This document shows, in pieces, positions 5,604 through 8,510 of a stretch of 8,510 nt of DNA; within the stretch, counting starts at the first letter, position 1; each line of letters begins with the position of its first letter. Made by a program: the position numbers and the translations under genes. Origin of the DNA: Candidatus Eiseniibacteriota bacterium (lineage in GTDB: Bacteria; Arandabacterota; Arandabacteria; Arandabacterales; Arandabacteraceae). The DNA lies in contig JAUVJV010000069.1 in the NCBI GenBank assembly GCA_030592245.1, positions 1 to 8,510 on the forward strand. Reading direction: 5' to 3'. The notes under the pieces are model-generated. The model was given only the letters and a program-made list of their open reading frames with translations, did not search any database and was not told the DNA's origin.

Positions 5604-6810
5604 ACCCGAGGCCCAGGTCGGAGTGGAGTTTTTTCACTGCATCCAGGGCTTCGGACCGCTTCATCACGATAGTCATGGTAATTCCGGATGTCGTTATTGA
5701 TAAAGGAGTTACGCCTGCGGCACTAAGCGAGGTCAGGACCTTTCCTGCTATGCCGGGCTTGCTGCACAAGCCGTGCCCGATGATTGAGACGGTGGCGAGG
5801 GTATCGTCGATGCCGACCTTAAGATCGGCGAGCTCGGTCGAGAGGATTGCCAGGGCCTGCTCCCTCTGCTCCTCAGGGATCATGACAGAGAGCTGTCCTC
5901 TCCCCTCGGGATCGGGCAGGACACGCATGAGTTTCACAAGGATCTCGGCCTTGTCGAGTGCGGCCAGCGCTCGCTCGGCAAGGGCCGGCGACCGGTCTTC
6001 GTCTCTGAAGGTGAGCTCGACCAGGCCCGTGTCCTGGGTGATGCCGCATATGTCCGCGGTTTCGATTTCTTCCTTTCCCATCACGATGGTTCCTATCTCC
6101 TTTCTCTTCGAGGATCTGACGTGTACGCGCACTCCGAATCTCCGCGCGACATCCACACTTCTCCAGTGCAGCACTTCAGCCCCGCAGAATGACAGCTCCA
6201 GCATCTCCTCGTAGGATATCCTGGGGATTTTCCTGGCCTCCGGCACCAGCCGGGGATTGGCGGTATAGACCCCGTCCACGTCGGTGAATATGTCGCACTC
6301 CTCGGCATTGAACGCGGCGGCCAGCGCGACGCAGGTCGTATCGGACCCGCCCCTGCCGAGGGTCGTGACTTCCTTGGCAGGACTTACACCCTGAAAGCCG
6401 GCGACAATCACGATCCGGCCCTTCTCGAGCTCATCCCTGACCCGGAACGCTTTCACATCCATGATCTTCGCACTGGTGTGGCTGGTGTCGGTTACTATCC
6501 CGCTCTGGGAGCCGGTGAATGATATTGCCTGGAATCCGAGCCGGCTAATTGCCATTGACAGAAGAGCCATCGAGATCCGCTCGCCGGCGGTCAAGAGCAT
6601 GTCCAGCTCGCGCTTGGGGGGTGAGGGTGAAATCGTCCTGGCCAGCTCGAAGAGCTCATCCGTGGTGTTTCCCATCGCCGAGACGACGACGATCACGTCC
6701 TTCCCCGCCTTTTTCTCACCGGTGACAAGTTCCGCGACCCGGCGGACCTTGTCCGGAGTGGCCAGAGAGGACCCCCCAAACTTCTGTACGACCAGTTTAG
6801 TTGAATTCAT
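5602..6810 (-). CDS. lysC: Aspartate kinase (monofunctional) with C-terminal ACT domains
   Basis: A 402-residue enzyme that phosphorylates aspartate, the first step toward lysine, threonine, methionine and diaminopimelate. The kinase domain shows KFGGSS (10-15), AGERIS (75-80), SQSGIVTD (101-108), TLGRGGSDT (150-158) and FTDVDGVYTANPR (175-187), then VLHWRSVDVA (213-222), where Trp stands at the usual Pro. Two ACT regulatory domains follow, about 255-325 and 335-400. The first lacks the usual D-x-PG (it reads DEDRSP) and the second has TTSGI (373-377) where STSEI is common, so feedback control may differ. Length is normal. The start is ATG, complement of 6808-6810, with only a poorly placed GAGGGA upstream; TATAGT (complement of 6837-6842) may be its -10. 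It is transcribed alone in this window. Confidence 0.95.
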   Translation of the reverse strand: MNSTKLVVQKFGGSSLATPDKVRRVAELVTGEKKAGKDVIVVVSAMGNTTDELFELARTISPSPPKRELDMLLTAGERISMALLSMAISRLGFQAISFTGSQSGIVTDTSHTSAKIMDVKAFRVRDELEKGRIVIVAGFQGVSPAKEVTTLGRGGSDTTCVALAAAFNAEECDIFTDVDGVYTANPRLVPEARKIPRISYEEMLELSFCGAEVLHWRSVDVARRFGVRVHVRSSKRKEIGTIVMGKEEIETADICGITQDTGLVELTFRDEDRSPALAERALAALDKAEILVKLMRVLPDPEGRGQLSVMIPEEQREQALAILSTELADLKVGIDDTLATVSIIGHGLCSKPGIAGKVLTSLSAAGVTPLSITTSGITMTIVMKRSEALDAVKKLHSDLGLG

Positions 6811-6834
6811 TGTTGCCAGTCCGATTCCCTCACT

Positions 6835-6864
6835 TTACTATATTGGACGAGGTTATGGTAAGAT
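6835..6864 (+). promoter_or_regulatory. Extended -10 promoter candidate for the first TPR lipoprotein gene
   Basis: TGGTAAGAT at 6856-6864 is an extended -10 (TG-n-TAAGAT, 4 of 6 in the hexamer). The -35 region is poor: TTACTA at 6835-6840 with an 18-nt spacer matches at three positions. Predicted transcription starts near 6871, leaving about 30 nt of leader with AAGGAGG. The 91-nt gap also must hold the divergent lysC promoter. Confidence 0.35.
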
Positions 6865-6901
6865 TCCTGTTCGCACATTTGCAAGCTATAAGGAGGCCTT
6901 G

Positions 6902-7543
6902 ATGGAGAAGATGTCATTTCTGATCCTGGTGGCGGTACTGGTGGCAGTGTTTCTGGTGGGGTGTGGCGCCCCGGCGGTCAAGCGGGCTCCGATAGAGACG
7001 ATCCCGGAGGATGCGGATGTTGAGGAAAAGATAGAAATGCTCGAAGAGATGGGGAATGCCTACCCTGAGGATGCGCTTGTCTACTACGAGCTCGGCAACC
7101 TCTACTCCGACCAGCTTCTGGCTGTGGATGCGATGGAGAGCTATGAGCGGGCTCTGGGCATGGACCCGGACCTCAACAAGGCCAGGGTAAACCTGGCGAT
7201 GCTGCTCGCGGAGTCTGATGAGGTCGACAGCGCCAAAGTCCTGCTTGAAGAGGCGATCAGGTTCAACCCGGCCGACGCCAAGGCCTATAACAACCTGGGC
7301 ATGGTCTATTATACCGAACTGGATGTAAACACGGCGGTCGACTACTTCCAGAAAGCTCTCGAGGTGGATCCCGGCAACATAGAGGCTCATTATAACCTGG
7401 GCCTGGCATTTGCCGAGAGAGGCCTCGTCCTGGAGGCCATCCGCGAGTGGACTACGGTCGTGGAGAGTGGTGAGGAAGGGGAGACGGTCCAGAGAGCGAG
7501 ACTCTCGGTCGAACGGGCAGAGAAGCAGATCAGACAGGAATAA
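6902..7543 (+). CDS. TPR-repeat lipoprotein
   Basis: A 213-residue protein with a lipoprotein signal: a short charged start (MEKMSF), a hydrophobic stretch LILVAVLVAVF and lipobox LVGC with C21, so it should be lipidated and anchored outside the inner membrane. After a linker, about four TPR units follow (57-90, 91-124, 125-158, 159-192), with a Pro after each unit's second helix at positions 89, 123 and 157, exactly 34 apart. TPRs are protein-binding scaffolds; no enzymatic domain is present and the partner is unknown. The frame stays open far upstream, antisense to lysC, but ATG 6902 is chosen because AAGGAGG (6890-6896) sits 5 nt before it and it gives the signal peptide. A second TPR lipoprotein follows after 107 nt. 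Confidence 0.87.
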   Translation: MEKMSFLILVAVLVAVFLVGCGAPAVKRAPIETIPEDADVEEKIEMLEEMGNAYPEDALVYYELGNLYSDQLLAVDAMESYERALGMDPDLNKARVNLAMLLAESDEVDSAKVLLEEAIRFNPADAKAYNNLGMVYYTELDVNTAVDYFQKALEVDPGNIEAHYNLGLAFAERGLVLEAIREWTTVVESGEEGETVQRARLSVERAEKQIRQE

Positions 7544-7568
7544 GCGCCGGCCCGGACTTGCGAACGGT

Positions 7569-7597
7569 TTGACAGCTGATTAGTTATTTGGTAAAGT
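7569..7597 (+). promoter_or_regulatory. Sigma70-type promoter for the second TPR lipoprotein gene
   Basis: A perfect TTGACA (7569-7574), a 17-nt spacer and TAAAGT (7592-7597) preceded by TG-n (7589-7591), an extended -10. This is the best promoter in the window. Predicted start is near 7604, about 47 nt before the ATG. Confidence 0.62.
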
Positions 7598-7600
7598 TTG

Positions 7601-7635
7601 GCGGTCATTCGGGCCGCGGACTGAAGACCGCTTTT
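7601..7635 (+). terminator. Hairpin plus short T run in the leader of the second TPR gene
   Basis: GCGGTC (7601-7606) pairs with GACCGC (7626-7631), and TTC (7608-7610) with GAA (7623-7625) past a bulged A, around a 12-nt loop; TTTT follows at 7632-7635. It may terminate the transcript of the first TPR gene. Because it overlaps the predicted start of the next transcript, it may instead be a 5' stabilising or attenuating structure. The T run is short. Confidence 0.42.
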
Positions 7636-7650
7636 GAAAGGAGATATTTC

Positions 7651-8510
7651 ATGGTGATCAGGTTTACAGCGCTTGTCGTGGTGATTGCTTCGCTTGCCCT
7701 GATGGCTGGCTGCGTCAGCCAGCAGACAGAGCAGCCCAGGACCATGCCCAACAGGGACCGGCCCGATGTGAGTGAGGTCGATGAGGAGTACTACTATGGT
7801 GCCGAGTATTACGATAATAAAATGTATGCCGAGGCCACCAGCAAGTTCCTCAGCGTGATCGAGATGGATCCCGACTACCAGAGGGCCTATACCTATCTCG
7901 GACGGATCTACCTTGAGCAGAACAGGATCCCCGAGGCGGTCACGATGTACTCGAAGGCCGTCGAGCTCGATCCGAAAGATCCGGACAGTCGCTCGGCATA
8001 CGGATGGGCCCTGATTGCCGATGGGAAGTTCAGCGATGCCGCCGAGCAGTACGACAAAGCGATAGAGCTTGCTCCTGATCTGCCGGACAACTACCTCAAC
8101 CTGGGCGCGGCCTATGACAAGCAAGGACTGCTGCCTGAGGCCATTGAAGCGTACCGGAAGGCCGTCGAGCTGGACCCGGAGAATGTGGTCAATGTGGTCA
8201 AGCTTGGCAATATCCTCTATGAGAACGAGCTCTTTGCCGACGCGATCGCGGTTTACCAGCAGGCGATCGTACTCTCGCCCGACGACTTCGACATCGTCAA
8301 GACGCTGGGCTGGTTGACCATGAAAGTGGAAGACTATGAGTCCTCCGTGGAGTATTACCAGAGGGCGGTCGAGATGGAGCCGGAGGTTGCGCAGCTGAGG
8401 GTAACGCTCGCCAGTTCCCTGGATAAGCTCAAGAGGACCGACGAAGCCATGGTGCAGATGCAGAAGGCCCTGGAGATCAAGCCGGACAGTCCGGGACTGT
8501 GGTGGTACTA
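7651..8510 (+). CDS. TPR-repeat lipoprotein, partial (continues past window end)
   Basis: Open to the window edge: 286 codons and 2 bases, with no stop. The start ATG 7651 has AAGGAG (7638-7643) 7 nt upstream. MVIRFTALVVVIASLALMAGC is a lipoprotein signal with lipobox LMAGC and C21 as the lipidated residue. After a polar linker (22-41) come seven consecutive TPR units of exactly 34 residues (about 42-75 to 246-279); a Pro ends the second helix at 74, 108, 142, 176, 210, 244 and 278. An eighth unit is starting at the edge (SPGLWWY). It is probably a surface or periplasmic scaffold. The architecture is that of the preceding gene, but with more repeats and its own promoter. Partner and process are unknown. 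Confidence 0.88.
   Translation, partial: MVIRFTALVVVIASLALMAGCVSQQTEQPRTMPNRDRPDVSEVDEEYYYGAEYYDNKMYAEATSKFLSVIEMDPDYQRAYTYLGRIYLEQNRIPEAVTMYSKAVELDPKDPDSRSAYGWALIADGKFSDAAEQYDKAIELAPDLPDNYLNLGAAYDKQGLLPEAIEAYRKAVELDPENVVNVVKLGNILYENELFADAIAVYQQAIVLSPDDFDIVKTLGWLTMKVEDYESSVEYYQRAVEMEPEVAQLRVTLASSLDKLKRTDEAMVQMQKALEIKPDSPGLWWY

Noticed and set aside
5453..6214. Plus-strand frame of 253 codons opposite lysC
   Set aside because: It runs through the terminator repeat and is antisense to a clear aspartokinase; its Ser- and Arg-rich translation resembles no protein.
6461..6901. Upstream extension of the first TPR lipoprotein frame
   Set aside because: It is antisense to lysC; the ribosome site and signal peptide place the start at 6902.

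Overview
The window is bacterial and GC-rich, with closely packed genes. Arg is often AGG and Ile often ATA, and starts include GTG and a probable TTG. Two lipoprotein signal peptides and a bacterial-type Pcm fit a bacterium. Two genes have an archaeal flavour: a short zinc-knuckle nicotinate phosphoribosyltransferase and a bacterial eRF1-like protein. The phylum cannot be fixed from this sequence alone; a deep-branching or uncultivated lineage is a guess.

Positions 1-4682 hold one tight plus-strand gene train: the 3' end of pyruvate kinase (pyk), a nicotinamidase-like hydrolase (pncA), nicotinate phosphoribosyltransferase (pncB), a GalT-family nucleotidylyltransferase, protein L-isoaspartate methyltransferase (pcm), and a bacterial release-factor-like protein with a GGW in place of GGQ. 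Gaps are 2, -4, 13, -4 and 19 nt, so it is almost certainly one transcript. pncA and pncB together make the two-step salvage route nicotinamide -> nicotinate -> NaMN. pcm and the eRF1-like gene both suggest dealing with damaged proteins or stalled translation.

Positions 4683-4818 are a short intergenic stretch with a possible weak terminator and a competing promoter reading. After it comes an orphan MacB/LolD-type ABC ATPase (4819-5508) with no permease beside it. Between this gene and the convergent aspartokinase gene lysC (minus strand, 5602-6810) lies a composite palindromic repeat with GGGGACAG ends (5512-5597). Its complete copy doubles as a good bidirectional terminator.

Divergent from lysC are two consecutive TPR lipoprotein genes (6902-7543, and 7651 to the window end). 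Each has a signal peptide with a lipobox and a regular 34-residue repeat. The second has a clear sigma70-type promoter (TTGACA, 17 nt, extended -10) and a hairpin just after it.

Most of the window is ordinary housekeeping. The parts worth a second look are the eRF1-like protein with a substituted catalytic motif, the composite repeat used as a terminator, and the orphan ABC ATPase. I did not find a clear new multi-gene system.
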